From contig NZ_CP102451.1 of the NCBI RefSeq assembly GCF_024637875.1, positions 809,001 to 873,000 of the forward strand: a stretch of DNA of 64,000 bases, written 5' to 3'. Of the stretch, positions 8,272 through 18,377 are shown piece after piece. Origin of the DNA: Vagococcus luciliae (lineage in GTDB: Bacteria; Bacillota; Bacilli; Lactobacillales; Vagococcaceae). The notes beneath the pieces were generated by a model. The model saw only the letters and a program-made list of their open reading frames with translations. It ran no database searches and was not told the origin of the DNA. A program made the translations under genes and the position numbers. Position 1 is the stretch's first letter. Every line of letters starts with the position of its first letter.

Positions 8272-8703
8272 ATGAAATTATGGCATGAATTAAAAAAACA
8301 ATGGCGATATATGGATGGTGTTGTAATCATTTGTTTGATTATGTTGTCATTTGTTCCGTATGTGGTTTTTGGAATGAGTCAAGCAAAAGAAAAAGATAAT
8401 GACAATGGTACAATAGCCATTATAACCATAAATGGAAAAGAAGTTGATCGCTTTGATTTAAATGAAAATACCAAACATTTTGAAAAAACCTATTATCCAG
8501 GTGGAGATAAATATAATATAGTTGAGGTGGATGGGACGCGTATTCGAGTAAAAGAAGACAATAGCCCTGATCAAATAGCAGTAATGACAAGTTGGATTAG
8601 TCGTGTGGGTCAAACCAGTATCTGTTTACCACATAAACTAGTGATTGAGATAAAAGCAAAAAATCCAGAAAATGATGAAGATGATATGATTATGACTTAC
8701 TAA
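8272..8703 (+). CDS. NusG domain II-containing membrane-anchored protein
   Basis: 143 residues: a basic N-terminus, one membrane span (about residues 18-38, VVIICLIMLSFVPYVVFGM) and an extracytoplasmic NusG-II beta domain. The signature GQTSICLPHKLVIEI near residue 118 is characteristic. Such proteins are widespread in Firmicutes, often near flavin-transfer or prenyl-synthase genes, and their role is not settled. The frame extends to a TTG at 8254, but SD AAAGGAAA favours ATG 8272. A strong hairpin terminator follows at once. Confidence 0.85.
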   Translation: MKLWHELKKQWRYMDGVVIICLIMLSFVPYVVFGMSQAKEKDNDNGTIAIITINGKEVDRFDLNENTKHFEKTYYPGGDKYNIVEVDGTRIRVKEDNSPDQIAVMTSWISRVGQTSICLPHKLVIEIKAKNPENDEDDMIMTY

Positions 8704-8731
8704 AACTCTTACGAAAAAGTAAGAGTTTTTT
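8703..8731 (+). terminator. Intrinsic terminator after the NusG-II gene
   Basis: AAAACTCTTAC and GTAAGAGTTTT pair around GAAAAA, followed by TTT. Confidence 0.85.
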
Positions 8732-8767
8732 GTTATACTAATAGAGAGAAGGGGAGGTATCATAACA

Positions 8768-9082
8768 ATAAAAAAAATAGATTATTTATATCTAGTGATT
8801 GGGATTTATTGTGTTGTATTATTAATATCTGGAAAAATGTGGTTAATGATAACTTACCTAACCATGTTATCTATTGCAAAATATTATTCTATTAAACGGC
8901 AAAAAGAATTAAATTATATGTGGCATTTGGCTGAGAAAAATGGAATGTCATTATCTGAATTGAGTCAGTTATCAAATATAGGCCAATTGGATTTAAAAGC
9001 AACACAATATGAGGAATCGGGAAGGTATTTACCACCTAGAAAAGTAGTGGAACAGACAATCAATAAACTTGAAAAATATTAA
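8768..9082 (+). CDS. Small membrane protein of unknown function, apparent ATA start
   Basis: A 104-codon frame with one or two hydrophobic helices (YLYLVIGIYCVVLLISG, MWLMITYLTMLSI) and a cytoplasmic tail rich in Glu, Leu and Gln ending INKLEKY. A strong SD, AAGGGGAGG at 8749-8757, sits 10 bases before the in-frame codon ATA at 8768 (I-K-K-I-D-Y). No ATG, GTG or TTG is in frame until GTG 8795, which is 37 bases beyond the SD and would delete part of the first helix. Either AUA is used or a former ATG is mutated. Not recognised. Confidence 0.55.
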   Translation: MKKIDYLYLVIGIYCVVLLISGKMWLMITYLTMLSIAKYYSIKRQKELNYMWHLAEKNGMSLSELSQLSNIGQLDLKATQYEESGRYLPPRKVVEQTINKLEKY

Positions 9083-9172
9083 TGATGTCAGAATAAACAT
9101 GTTAATGCACTTTATATTGTTTTTAAGTAGTTAAGATGAAATATTCTGTTCTTTAGTAGAATAATTTAAATA

Positions 9173-9200
9173 TAAAACCCCACTTTAATTAAAGTGGGGT
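9173..9200 (-). terminator. Intrinsic terminator of the coaBC-panT operon
   Basis: A perfect inverted repeat, ACCCCACTTT / AAAGTGGGGT around AATT (9177-9200). On the minus strand it is followed by TTTATATTT. It lies about 110 bases after the S-component gene. The rest of 9083-9307 shows no gene. Confidence 0.75.
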
Positions 9201-9307
9201 AGACTGATACAAGTACATAAGCAAGCGTAAGTGATATACGGGTTATGTCTCATAATAAAGTCATTTATTATTCTATCATATTTGTTCAAAAAAACAACGA
9301 TTTTTTT

Positions 9308-9937
9308 CTATAGATGTTGTCCACCTTTTTGATAGATTTTCAACAACACGCCAGTAATAGTACTTACTACAATACCAGCTACTAATGCTTCTGGGACACC
9401 ATTAATAAAAATAACACTTAAAACAGCTTTATAAAGACCAGCTCCGATGGCTACCCCTTTTAATTGAGAATAGGCATCTTGGAATAATAGATAGATTAAA
9501 TTCATAACCAGAAGTGTATTAACCATTGAAGCAGCAACACCGGATATAAAGAGTGATAGTCTATCAGGTAATTTATTATTTGATTTTAGCCACTTATAAA
9601 CAAAATAAGGGACAACACCAGTTAAAATTCGTGGGATAAGTGCAATGACAATCGCCCATAAACTACCATTATTTGTCCCAATGACAGGAATAAATGGTGA
9701 AAAAGCAAAAGATAAAGCAGAAGGCGTCATGGTATTAATCGTCATACTCAGTAATCCAAATGATAAACCTAAAAATGCTCCGATTCTTGGTCCTAAGACA
9801 ATTCCTCCAATAATAACAGGTATGTGTACGAGTGTAGCTTTTATAAACCCTAAGTTAATAAATCCTAATGGGGTAAAAGAAAATAAAATGATGATTGCTA
9901 AAAATATAGCGGTAAGTGTTAAACGTTTTGTTTTCAC
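9308..9937 (-). CDS. panT: ECF transporter S component, probable pantothenate carrier
   Basis: 209 residues with five or six hydrophobic helices and the S-component layout: basic N-terminus MKTKRLTLTAIFLAI, then glycine-rich helices (IIGGIVLGPRIGAFLGLSFG). Substrate-binding S components act with the shared EcfT/EcfA energising module encoded elsewhere. It lies 14 bases after coaC, in the same operon as coaB, and this context is the main reason to propose pantothenate. Other substrates remain possible. Confidence 0.7.
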   Translation of the reverse strand: MKTKRLTLTAIFLAIIILFSFTPLGFINLGFIKATLVHIPVIIGGIVLGPRIGAFLGLSFGLLSMTINTMTPSALSFAFSPFIPVIGTNNGSLWAIVIALIPRILTGVVPYFVYKWLKSNNKLPDRLSLFISGVAASMVNTLLVMNLIYLLFQDAYSQLKGVAIGAGLYKAVLSVIFINGVPEALVAGIVVSTITGVLLKIYQKGGQHL

Positions 9938-9951
9938 AATGAAACTCCTTT

Positions 9952-10494
9952 TTATTTTTTGATTAATTCCTTTTTGATTATATCAATGATAACCTCAACA
10001 TCAGCTAAGGCACCTTTACCATAATCACCACAAGCTAGTAAACTTTCTTTTGGTTCAATAATCGTGTAACCATCTTCTTCTAACTGTGCTAAATTTCGTT
10101 GCATAGCAGGATTTGTATACATATAGGTATTCATGGCAGGAGCAATAAATTTAGGGATATCATGGACAGCTAAAGCTGTGGTAGACAGCATATCATCTGC
10201 AATTCCATTAGCCATTTTCCCAATAATATTAGCAGTAGCAGGAGCAACTAAAAATAAATCCGCGCGTTTTACCATATCAATGTGATTAATATCACTCGGT
10301 TTACCCTCATACATGACATCAGTATGAACCATCTCTTTTGATAGTACTTGAAGGGTTAGTGGTGGAATTATTTGCGTGCTATTTTTTGTCATAATCACTT
10401 CAACGTCGATTTGTTGTTTTTTTAATTGACTGATAATATCAGCTGCTTTATAGGCAGAAATACTTGCAGAAACTCCTAATAATACTTTTGGCAT
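9952..10494 (-). CDS. coaC: Phosphopantothenoylcysteine decarboxylase
   Basis: 180 residues, flavin-dependent HFCD family. It opens LLGVSASISAYKAADI (flavin-binding G-x-S-x-S/I region) and carries the substrate motif PAMNTYMYTNPA near residue 120 and the conserved cysteine region LLACGDYGKGALAD near residue 155. It forms 4'-phosphopantetheine from phosphopantothenoylcysteine. It is a separate protein, not fused to CoaB, as in streptococci and enterococci. coaB ends four bases upstream. Confidence 0.95.
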   Translation of the reverse strand: MPKVLLGVSASISAYKAADIISQLKKQQIDVEVIMTKNSTQIIPPLTLQVLSKEMVHTDVMYEGKPSDINHIDMVKRADLFLVAPATANIIGKMANGIADDMLSTTALAVHDIPKFIAPAMNTYMYTNPAMQRNLAQLEEDGYTIIEPKESLLACGDYGKGALADVEVIIDIIKKELIKK

Positions 10495-10498
10495 AAGT

Positions 10499-11254
10499 TT
10501 ATTCCTCCTGTTTAATGATATTTAACAGACTATTAGCAATGTCTTGTTTTGTTTCACATCGCTCTTTAATACCTATTTGATTAATGATGAGAGCTTGATG
10601 TTGAGTAGTTGAAATATGTTCTAAATCATTTGCTACGATATAGTCAGCTTTATTTTTTTCAATACTTTCTTTTGCTGCTGTTACTAGGTCTATTTCTGGG
10701 ACACCCACTAATAATTTAAATCCAATCAGCTGAGTGGTTGGTTGCCACTTCTTAATAGAATGAATCACTTTAGGTGCTTTTTTTAACGCGATAATCAGTT
10801 GTTCAGAGGTTGAACGAATTTTTTTCTCTTTATTTGTTACAAATTGATTAGATATTAGTGTTTCTTTAATTAATGTCTCAAGATTTTCTTTTGTTGCAGG
10901 TTGTTTAGTTGTAATGACATCGGCTAGTTGTTTGGCAAGATTAACTTCTGATGTTGTGTAATCAAGCTCATAATCACTGACAGCCATGCTATGAATGACA
11001 GTGTGAATGGTATGAGTAGTTAATAAATCATGCATCGTTTTTTCTAAATCTCTGACAGAAGAAATAGGATAGTTATGAATATTATCTTTATCTGGTAAAA
11101 CAGCCCTTGGCCCATGAACATAAAAGATAGTATGGACATGCGGACTTAGCGTTTCTGCTATGACTTTTCCTAAAGAACCTGTGGCGTGATTGGTTAGATT
11201 TCTAACCGAATCAATGGCTTCAGATGTTCCTCCTGCAGTTATTAAAATATTCAC
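10499..11254 (-). CDS. coaB: Phosphopantothenate--cysteine ligase
   Basis: 251 residues, monofunctional CoaB. NILITAGGTSEAIDSVRNLTN at the N-terminus is the Rossmann nucleotide-binding start of the family; KKWQPTTQLIGFKLL and ADYIVANDL are typical later motifs. It condenses 4'-phosphopantothenate with cysteine. The start is GTG at 11254 with SD AAAAGGAG, which lies inside the end of the upstream gene, so all four genes of this minus-strand set are probably one operon. Confidence 0.93.
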   Translation of the reverse strand: MNILITAGGTSEAIDSVRNLTNHATGSLGKVIAETLSPHVHTIFYVHGPRAVLPDKDNIHNYPISSVRDLEKTMHDLLTTHTIHTVIHSMAVSDYELDYTTSEVNLAKQLADVITTKQPATKENLETLIKETLISNQFVTNKEKKIRSTSEQLIIALKKAPKVIHSIKKWQPTTQLIGFKLLVGVPEIDLVTAAKESIEKNKADYIVANDLEHISTTQHQALIINQIGIKERCETKQDIANSLLNIIKQEE

Positions 11255-11269
11255 TTCAGACAGCTCCTT

Positions 11270-11902
11270 TTACTGTGTTAAATCAACATATTTACTTTGT
11301 TTATCCGGTGTACTAATAATGTTCAAAATAGTTTTTGAAAGTTTGTCTACATCAATAGGATAGACTTGTCTACACCAGTACGATAAAAGAGGCAAGCTAG
11401 AACCTAATTTTAAAGCTATTGCTTGCATTTGTTTAAACCGCTTCTTTTTTTGTGTGACTAGACCAGAGTAGACAATCGTGTTGACATTTGGTTGAGCTAT
11501 TAAATAGCTTTCAGCTTCTTTTTTAGCCTTAATATAGCCAAATGGTCCTAATTTAGCTGATAAAAATAAATAAGGAACATAGTGAGATGATGCCCATTGG
11601 CTGATAATTTTATTTGGTTCAATGATACTATTTTGATAGGTTTGCTTGTTTGATGGGAGTAATATTCCAATTAAATTAATACAATAGTAGATATTTTGTG
11701 GAAGTTGTTTTTGCCAAGTGTCATGGTCTACTACGTCGCTTGCAATCCAAGTCATGTTCGCATGATGTATCCAGTCTTCATTTAAACTAGGTTTTCCATG
11801 CGTTGAAATGCTATAGACGTGATATCCTTGAATTAAAGCCTTCTGGCAAATGTTTCTTCCAATAAAACCGCTTCCGCCAAAGATAAGTAGAGTGTTTGAC
11901 AT
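11270..11902 (-). CDS. NAD(P)-binding short-chain epimerase-like protein
   Basis: 210 residues with the N-terminal dinucleotide motif FGGSGFIGRNIC and an atypical-SDR or NmrA-like fold. A Tyr-x(3)-Lys pair (YIKAKKEAESY) lies near residue 125. The substrate is unknown; related proteins are annotated as NAD-dependent epimerases or complex I assembly-like NDUFA9 homologues. It is first in the coaB-coaC-panT operon, with SD AAAGGATG. Confidence 0.75.
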   Translation of the reverse strand: MSNTLLIFGGSGFIGRNICQKALIQGYHVYSISTHGKPSLNEDWIHHANMTWIASDVVDHDTWQKQLPQNIYYCINLIGILLPSNKQTYQNSIIEPNKIISQWASSHYVPYLFLSAKLGPFGYIKAKKEAESYLIAQPNVNTIVYSGLVTQKKKRFKQMQAIALKLGSSLPLLSYWCRQVYPIDVDKLSKTILNIISTPDKQSKYVDLTQ

Positions 11903-12049
11903 ACTAACGACATCCTTTCAATAAACACTATTTTTATCATTTTAACATAAAAATAATAGAATGAAAGATAGAAAAAACTTCGATTTCTTTTATTTAGGTT
12001 TGAAACTTGTTAAAATATATTGGTAGCTAATTAGAAAAGAGGAAAATAA

Positions 12050-12850
12050 ATGCGTTTATTATTTGTTGGAGATGTCGTTGGATCATTAGGGAGAGAAACC
12101 TTAGGTACTTATCTTCCAAAATTAAAGAAAAAATATCGTCCCCAGGTGACCATTGTCAATGGTGAGAATGCCGCAGCAGGACGTGGGATTACAGAAAAAA
12201 TATATAAAGAAATATTACAAGATGGGGCAGACGTGGTAACGTTAGGTAATCATGCGTGGGACAACCGCGATATCTTTGAGTTTATACAGGACGCAAAAAA
12301 AATGGTTCGACCAGTGAATTTTCCAAAAGACACAACACCTGGACAAGGAATTGTCTATGTTAAAGTGAATACGATTGAGTTAGCCGTCATTAACTTACAA
12401 GCAAGAACGTTTATGACACCAATAGATGATCCATTTGATGTTATTGATAAATTAGTCGAAGAAGCATCACAAAGAACATCTCATATTTTTATTGATTTTC
12501 ATGGAGAAGTAACGAGTGAAAAACAAGCAATGGGTTGGTTTTTGGATGGGCGTATTTCAGCGATTGTTGGGACACATACACATGTTCAAACAAATGATGC
12601 TCGTATTTTGCCACAAGGAACAGCCTATTTATCAGATGTTGGAATGACTGGTCCATATGACGGTATTTTAGGTATGGAAAGAACAGCTGTTATTGAAAAA
12701 TTTCGTACTGCTTTACCACATCGTTTTGAGGTAGTCGCAAGTGGGCGCTCAATCTTATCTTATTGTGTGATAGATATTGATGATAAGACAGGAAAAGCGA
12801 AAAAAATAGAAGCAAGTACCATTAGTGCAGACAGTCCATTTAGAGAATAA
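12050..12850 (+). CDS. ymdB: TIGR00282 metallophosphoesterase, cyclic-nucleotide phosphodiesterase YmdB
   Basis: 266 residues. Metal-binding motifs of the calcineurin-like fold are in order: FVGDVVGSLGRE, NGENAAAGRGIT, GNHAWDN (near residue 66), DFHGEVTSEK, GTHTHVQTND. Bacillus YmdB hydrolyses 2',3'- and 3',5'-cyclic nucleotides and affects biofilm and RNA turnover. The next genes match the Bacillus order ymdB ... ymcA ... mutS-mutL without the sporulation genes. Confidence 0.93.
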   Translation: MRLLFVGDVVGSLGRETLGTYLPKLKKKYRPQVTIVNGENAAAGRGITEKIYKEILQDGADVVTLGNHAWDNRDIFEFIQDAKKMVRPVNFPKDTTPGQGIVYVKVNTIELAVINLQARTFMTPIDDPFDVIDKLVEEASQRTSHIFIDFHGEVTSEKQAMGWFLDGRISAIVGTHTHVQTNDARILPQGTAYLSDVGMTGPYDGILGMERTAVIEKFRTALPHRFEVVASGRSILSYCVIDIDDKTGKAKKIEASTISADSPFRE

Positions 12851-12871
12851 TGTGATAAGAAAGGAGCTTTT

Positions 12872-13258
12872 ATGATGGCGAAAAGAGAAGTCTATGATAC
12901 ACAAATAAATGAGTCTTTATCTATCTTGTTAGAGGGTTTAGGAAATCACGACACCATAAAAGCTTATAAAAAAATAGAGAAAAAAATAGATGAGCATGAT
13001 GGGTTAAAAGAAATGGTGGAACAAATCAAACAGCTACAAAAAGAAGCAGTGAAATTTGCTCACTATGACAAACCAAATGCTGAAAAAGAGGCGTTAAGAC
13101 AAGCCGATGAACTGCAAGAAACGTTTGATAAACATCCTCTAGTACTTGAATATAGAGAGTGCTTAGTTGAAGCCAATGATTTGTTACATCATTTAACGTC
13201 TTTATTGCAATCGCAAGTGAACGAGTCATTAGAAAAGTTATTAAATGAAAAAGAGTAG
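12872..13258 (+). CDS. ricA: YlbF/YmcA family protein RicA
   Basis: 128 residues, almost entirely alpha-helical, with the Com_YlbF profile: KREVYDTQINESLSILLE, repeated KKIEKKIDEHDGLKEMVEQ and a Gln/Glu-rich C-terminus. In Bacillus, RicA (YmcA) forms a complex with RicF and RicT that modulates RNase Y processing. The position between ymdB and mutS supports YmcA rather than YlbF. It starts ATG-ATG at 12872 and either could initiate. Confidence 0.85.
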   Translation: MMAKREVYDTQINESLSILLEGLGNHDTIKAYKKIEKKIDEHDGLKEMVEQIKQLQKEAVKFAHYDKPNAEKEALRQADELQETFDKHPLVLEYRECLVEANDLLHHLTSLLQSQVNESLEKLLNEKE

Positions 13259-13270
13259 GGAAGTGATTGT

Positions 13271-15865
13271 ATGCCACAAAAAACAAAACATACGCCAATG
13301 ATGGAGCAGTATTTTGAAATCAAAGCGCAATATCCAGACGCTTTTTTATTTTATCGTTTGGGTGATTTTTATGAAATGTTTTATGAGGATGCAGAAAAGG
13401 TATCTCAATTATTAGAATTAACGCTAACTAGTCGAAATAAAAATGCAGAAAATCCGATACCAATGTGTGGGGTGCCACATCATTCTGCTGCCAATTATAT
13501 TGATATTTTGGTTGAAAAAGGGTATAAAGTGGCAATTTGTGAGCAAGTTGAAGACCCTAAGACCACAAAAGGTATGGTGAAACGTGAAGTCGTACAGTTA
13601 GTTACACCAGGGACTGCATTAGGAAAGCAAGAAACAGATGCAAAGCAAAATAATTTTTTAACAGCGATTGTCTACGATGAGGTTAGTGGTCACTATGGCT
13701 TTTCTTATACGGATTTAAGTACAGGGGAAATGAATGTTGCCACATTGCTAGATGAAGAGACAGTTCAAAATGAGTGTAGTGGGTTAAGAACGAAAGAAAT
13801 CGTAATCGGAAGTGACTTGCCACATTCGTTACTAGAGTGGTTCGAATCTCAATCGATTGTTCAGTCACCTCAAACAATAGGCGAAATAGAATCTGAATTT
13901 AGCTATCTAATGGAAAAAGTAGAGGACGAATTAGCTAAGTTATCCATTCAGATATTATTGACTTATCTTTCTACGACTCAAAAACGTCAATTAAGTCATT
14001 TGCAACAAGCACAGGTTTATGAGCCAAGTCATTTTTTAAAAATGGATTATTATTCTAAATATAATTTAGAGTTAACCCAATCTATTCGCTCAAAGGATAA
14101 AAAAGGCACATTGTTATGGTTACTTGATGAAACTCAAACAGCCATGGGAGGACGACTATTAAAACAATGGATTGATCGTCCGTTATTGAAGCTATCAGCT
14201 ATTAAAGAACGACAAGAAATGGTCGAAATTTTGACTCAAGCTTATTTCGAGCGAATGGATTTAAAAGAATATTTACGCCATGTCTATGATTTAGAGCGAT
14301 TAGCTGGACGTGTGGCTTTTGGGACAGTGAATGGTCGTGACCTACTTCAGTTAAAACAATCACTTGAACAAATTCCGATGATTCAATCCATTATTCAAGG
14401 ATTAGATAATGGTCAGTTTGGTACATTGTTGGAACAAATTACACCAATGGATGACTTAGTTTCGATTATTAGTGAATCGATTAATGAAGAAGCCCCTTTA
14501 TCGATTACTGAGGGGAATGTCATTAAAGATGGATTTAATGACGAGTTGGATAAATACCGTGATGCGATGAAAAATGGTAAACAGTGGTTAGCCGAAATGG
14601 AAGCCAAAGAACGCCAAGCAACAGGCATAAAAACATTAAAAATTAAATTTAACCGAGTATTTGGCTATTTTATTGAAGTGACAAAAAGTAATATTCAAGA
14701 TGTACCAGTTGATCGGTATGAAAGAAAGCAAACATTAGCCAACGCAGAAAGATATATTACACCTGAGTTGAAAGAGATGGAAACACTCATTTTAGAGTCA
14801 CAAGAAAAATCACAAGAATTAGAATACCGATTGTTTTTAGAAGTAAGAGAAACAGTCAAAGAGTCAATTGAACGGTTGCAGTCACTCGCAAAATCTGTGG
14901 CAACACTTGATATTTTACAAGGATTTGCTGAGATTAGTGAAACGTATCAATACGTTCGCCCAGAAATGACAACGAATCAATCAGTTATCCAGGTAGATAA
15001 TGGACGACATCCAGTTGTTGAAAAAGTATTAGGTAGTCAAGAATATGTGCCAAATGGTATCGAGATGGATAAAGACACGATGATTTTACTAATAACTGGA
15101 CCAAACATGTCAGGAAAAAGTACCTATATGAGGCAACTAGCTCTAACAGTTATTATGGCTCAAATTGGCTGTTTTGTCCCCGCTGAAAAAGCTATTTTAC
15201 CAATTTTTGATCAGATTTTTACCCGAATTGGAGCATCAGATGATTTGATATCAGGTCAAAGTACATTTATGGTTGAAATGATGGAAGCAAATCAAGCATT
15301 GCAGTATGCAACACCAAATAGTTTGATTTTATTTGATGAGTTAGGTCGTGGAACTGCAACGTATGACGGAATGGCATTAGCTCAAGCGATTATCGAATAT
15401 ATTCACGAATATGTGGGAGCTAAAACTCTTTTCTCTACGCATTATCATGAAATTACAACACTTGAACAAGAATTAAAAGGTGTTAGTAATCGTCATGTGG
15501 GAGCAGTGGAAGAAAATGGTGAAGTTGTCTTTTTACATAAAATGATGGAAGGTCCAGCCGATAAAAGTTACGGGATTCATGTGGCCAAATTAGCAGGATT
15601 ACCAACGAATTTATTGAATCGGGCATCTGATTTATTAGAAAATTTTGAGTCACAAGCAGTCCATACAACAGAAGCTAGTGATACGGATATTATGACTGAA
15701 AAAGAAGAGTCATTAACAGAAGATGTGTCTCAATTAACCTTGTTCTCAGAAGAAAGACCGGAATCGGTTGAAGTAGTGAACGATATTAAAAAATTAAATT
15801 TATTGAGCGTAACGCCACTCGAAGCGTTAAATATTTTATCTGAATTACAGAAAAAAGTGCAGTAA
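13271..15865 (+). CDS. mutS: DNA mismatch repair protein MutS
   Basis: 864 residues. Domain I begins [30 protein letters not shown] with the mismatch-contacting Phe-x-Glu (FYEMF) near residue 38. The ATPase has Walker [10 protein letters not shown] near residue 610, Walker [10 protein letters not shown], and STHYHEIT. The C-terminal helices end [12 protein letters not shown]. It recognises mispairs and recruits MutL, encoded 15 bases downstream. Confidence 0.98.
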   Translation: MPQKTKHTPMMEQYFEIKAQYPDAFLFYRLGDFYEMFYEDAEKVSQLLELTLTSRNKNAENPIPMCGVPHHSAANYIDILVEKGYKVAICEQVEDPKTTKGMVKREVVQLVTPGTALGKQETDAKQNNFLTAIVYDEVSGHYGFSYTDLSTGEMNVATLLDEETVQNECSGLRTKEIVIGSDLPHSLLEWFESQSIVQSPQTIGEIESEFSYLMEKVEDELAKLSIQILLTYLSTTQKRQLSHLQQAQVYEPSHFLKMDYYSKYNLELTQSIRSKDKKGTLLWLLDETQTAMGGRLLKQWIDRPLLKLSAIKERQEMVEILTQAYFERMDLKEYLRHVYDLERLAGRVAFGTVNGRDLLQLKQSLEQIPMIQSIIQGLDNGQFGTLLEQITPMDDLVSIISESINEEAPLSITEGNVIKDGFNDELDKYRDAMKNGKQWLAEMEAKERQATGIKTLKIKFNRVFGYFIEVTKSNIQDVPVDRYERKQTLANAERYITPELKEMETLILESQEKSQELEYRLFLEVRETVKESIERLQSLAKSVATLDILQGFAEISETYQYVRPEMTTNQSVIQVDNGRHPVVEKVLGSQEYVPNGIEMDKDTMILLITGPNMSGKSTYMRQLALTVIMAQIGCFVPAEKAILPIFDQIFTRIGASDDLISGQSTFMVEMMEANQALQYATPNSLILFDELGRGTATYDGMALAQAIIEYIHEYVGAKTLFSTHYHEITTLEQELKGVSNRHVGAVEENGEVVFLHKMMEGPADKSYGIHVAKLAGLPTNLLNRASDLLENFESQAVHTTEASDTDIMTEKEESLTEDVSQLTLFSEERPESVEVVNDIKKLNLLSVTPLEALNILSELQKKVQ

Positions 15866-15880
15866 AAGGAGGCTAAAAGC

Positions 15881-17806
15881 ATGGCGAAAATTGAAGAGTT
15901 ATCACAGATTTTAGCAAACCAAATTGCTGCTGGTGAAGTAGTGGAACGTCCTGCTTCAGTCGTTAAAGAATTACTCGAAAACTCGATTGATGCTGGTAGT
16001 ACGAAAATTGATATTTTTATTGAAGAATCAGGATTAAAGAAAATTCAAGTGATTGATAATGGGGAAGGAATAGCTTCAGATGACGTGTTAAATGCCTTTA
16101 AGCGACATGCTACCAGTAAAATTCATACACGTGAAGATTTGTTTCGTATTCGTTCACTAGGATTTCGTGGTGAAGCACTACCAAGTATCGCTTCAGTATC
16201 TGAGGTGACACTTGAAACATCAACTGGTGAAGAGGGAAGCTATCTTTTCTTATCAGGAGGTGTGGTGAAAGAGCATAAATCCCATTCATTGCGTAAAGGA
16301 ACTAGTATAACGGTTGAAAATATCTTTTTTAATACACCAGCTAGACTAAAATATGTTAAAACATTACAAACAGAGTTAGCTAATATTGGTGATGTAGTCA
16401 ATCGGTTAGCTATGAGCCATCCAGATATTTCTTTTTCATTAACGAATGATGGTCATCGAATGTTACGAACACTAGGAAGTGGCGATTTAAAACAAGCGAT
16501 TGCCGGTGTTTATGGTGTTAATACAGCAAAAAAAATGATTGAAGTATCAGGGGATGATTTGGATTTTAAGCTAACAGGTTATGTGTCTTTACCAGAAGTG
16601 ACACGAGCTAGCCGTAATTATATCTCACTCATCATTAATGGTCGTTATATCAAAAATTTTATTTTAAATAAAGCAATCGTGTCTGGCTATGGATCAAAAC
16701 TGATGGTGGGTCGTTTTCCAATCGCGGTATTATCCATTCAGATGGATCCATTGCTTGTTGATGTGAATGTTCATCCAACTAAACAAGAAGTTCGCCTAAG
16801 TAAAGAAAAAGAACTCGTTACGCTAATTGAAACAAGCATTGCTAAAGCGTTGGGTGAGGAAGTGTTGATTCCTCGCGTGAATGATAGCAAACCATTTAAA
16901 AAACAAGTTGAAACGGTTAAAGTAGAGCAACAACAATTACCATTTGAGCATTCAGCTAAACCACTAGAGCGTGAACAACAAATTCAAGATACCAATTTAG
17001 CTTATGATTCATTGACAGGTGAATTTTATTTAAAAAATAATGAAGAAAAAGAACTATTTAAAGAAGCAAAAGATTACACAAATGGTGTCTCAGAAAAATT
17101 AGATGATGCGAATTATACGCAAGAGAGTGACATAGAATCAAATACTGTTTCTCATGAAGTGATTGAAGAAGTGGTTGATCTACCAAAAACTGATACGCAA
17201 GAAACACCAACGCACAGTTTTCCCCATTTAGAATATTTTGGTCAAATGCATGGCACCTATTTATTTGCCCAAAGTGATGAGGGACTTTATATTATTGATC
17301 AACATGCCGCTCAAGAACGTATCAAGTATGAGTATTTTAGAGAAAAAATAGGAGACGTTGGGGAAGATAAACAACAACTCCTTGTGCCGATTATTTTAGA
17401 ATACTCAGTAGATGATTACATAAAGATTAAAGAAAATCTATCGGTGTTTGAAGAAGTCGGGATTGAGTTAGAGGATTTTGGACAACAGAGTTTTATTATC
17501 CGTTCTCATCCAACATGGTATCCAGTTGGAAAAGAAGAGTCGACCATCCGTGAAATGATTGATATTTTCCTAGAAGAAGGAAAAGTTGAAGTGAAATCTT
17601 TTCGTGAGGCTACAGCAATTATGATGAGTTGTAAGCAATCAATTAAGGCCAACCATCATTTGGATGAACGTCAAGCACGAGCCTTATTAGACGAGTTAAA
17701 AACATGTGAAAATCCGTTTAATTGTCCGCACGGTCGCCCTGTGTTGATTCACTTTACCAATCAGGATATGGAAAAATTATTTAAACGAATTCAAGAGCCA
17801 CATTAG
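15881..17806 (+). CDS. mutL: DNA mismatch repair endonuclease MutL
   Basis: 641 residues. The GHKL ATPase has ELLENSIDAG near residue 31, IDNGEGI, and the GFRGEALPSIASV loop. The C-terminal domain carries the endonuclease motif DQHAAQERIKYE near residue 472 and C-terminal Cys/His metal ligands (CPHGRPV), so it is the nicking type found in bacteria without MutH. The linker (about 340-440) is acidic and variable. SD AAAGGAGG. Confidence 0.97.
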   Translation: MAKIEELSQILANQIAAGEVVERPASVVKELLENSIDAGSTKIDIFIEESGLKKIQVIDNGEGIASDDVLNAFKRHATSKIHTREDLFRIRSLGFRGEALPSIASVSEVTLETSTGEEGSYLFLSGGVVKEHKSHSLRKGTSITVENIFFNTPARLKYVKTLQTELANIGDVVNRLAMSHPDISFSLTNDGHRMLRTLGSGDLKQAIAGVYGVNTAKKMIEVSGDDLDFKLTGYVSLPEVTRASRNYISLIINGRYIKNFILNKAIVSGYGSKLMVGRFPIAVLSIQMDPLLVDVNVHPTKQEVRLSKEKELVTLIETSIAKALGEEVLIPRVNDSKPFKKQVETVKVEQQQLPFEHSAKPLEREQQIQDTNLAYDSLTGEFYLKNNEEKELFKEAKDYTNGVSEKLDDANYTQESDIESNTVSHEVIEEVVDLPKTDTQETPTHSFPHLEYFGQMHGTYLFAQSDEGLYIIDQHAAQERIKYEYFREKIGDVGEDKQQLLVPIILEYSVDDYIKIKENLSVFEEVGIELEDFGQQSFIIRSHPTWYPVGKEESTIREMIDIFLEEGKVEVKSFREATAIMMSCKQSIKANHHLDERQARALLDELKTCENPFNCPHGRPVLIHFTNQDMEKLFKRIQEPH

Positions 17807-17820
17807 AAAGGAAGACGTAC

Positions 17821-18372
17821 ATGATACTAGCGTCAGCATCACCTAGAAGAAAAGAGTTATTGTCATTTGTGACAAGTCATTTTACAATAAGCCCAGCCGA
17901 TATAGATGAGACGGTCAATTTAGATGAATTACCCAAAGATTATGTTCGTCGCATGGCCAGAGAAAAAGCTAAAGAAATTGTTAAACTTTATCCAAATGAA
18001 ACAGTAATTGGGTGTGATACAACAGTTGTGTTAGATAATGACATTATGGGGAAGCCGATTGATGAAAAAGATGCTTACTATATGTTAGAAAAACTAAGTG
18101 GTAAGACACATAGCGTAATGACAGCAGTCTGTGTGATAACCCCTGAAGAAAGATATGAACACATTGAAGAAGTGGAAGTAGTGTTTTATTCACTAGATAA
18201 AGAAGATATAAATGGCTACATTCAAAGTGGCGAGCCGATGGATAAAGCAGGTGCTTATGGTATTCAGGGTAAAGCAAGTGTGTTTGTTAAGGAAATTAAA
18301 GGAGATTATTTTTCAATCGTTGGCTTACCTGTAGGGTATCTAAATCAATTATTTAAACAATTAGGAAGGTGA
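17821..18372 (+). CDS. maf: Maf-type nucleoside triphosphate pyrophosphatase
   Basis: 183 residues. Motif [13 protein letters not shown] at the N-terminus binds the triphosphate; [25 protein letters not shown] and [10 protein letters not shown] follow in the usual order. The family hydrolyses dTTP, UTP and modified nucleotides, and is linked to septum control in Bacillus. It lies 14 bases after mutL; its stop overlaps the SD region of msrB. Confidence 0.94.
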   Translation: MILASASPRRKELLSFVTSHFTISPADIDETVNLDELPKDYVRRMAREKAKEIVKLYPNETVIGCDTTVVLDNDIMGKPIDEKDAYYMLEKLSGKTHSVMTAVCVITPEERYEHIEEVEVVFYSLDKEDINGYIQSGEPMDKAGAYGIQGKASVFVKEIKGDYFSIVGLPVGYLNQLFKQLGR

Positions 18373-18377
18373 ATGAG

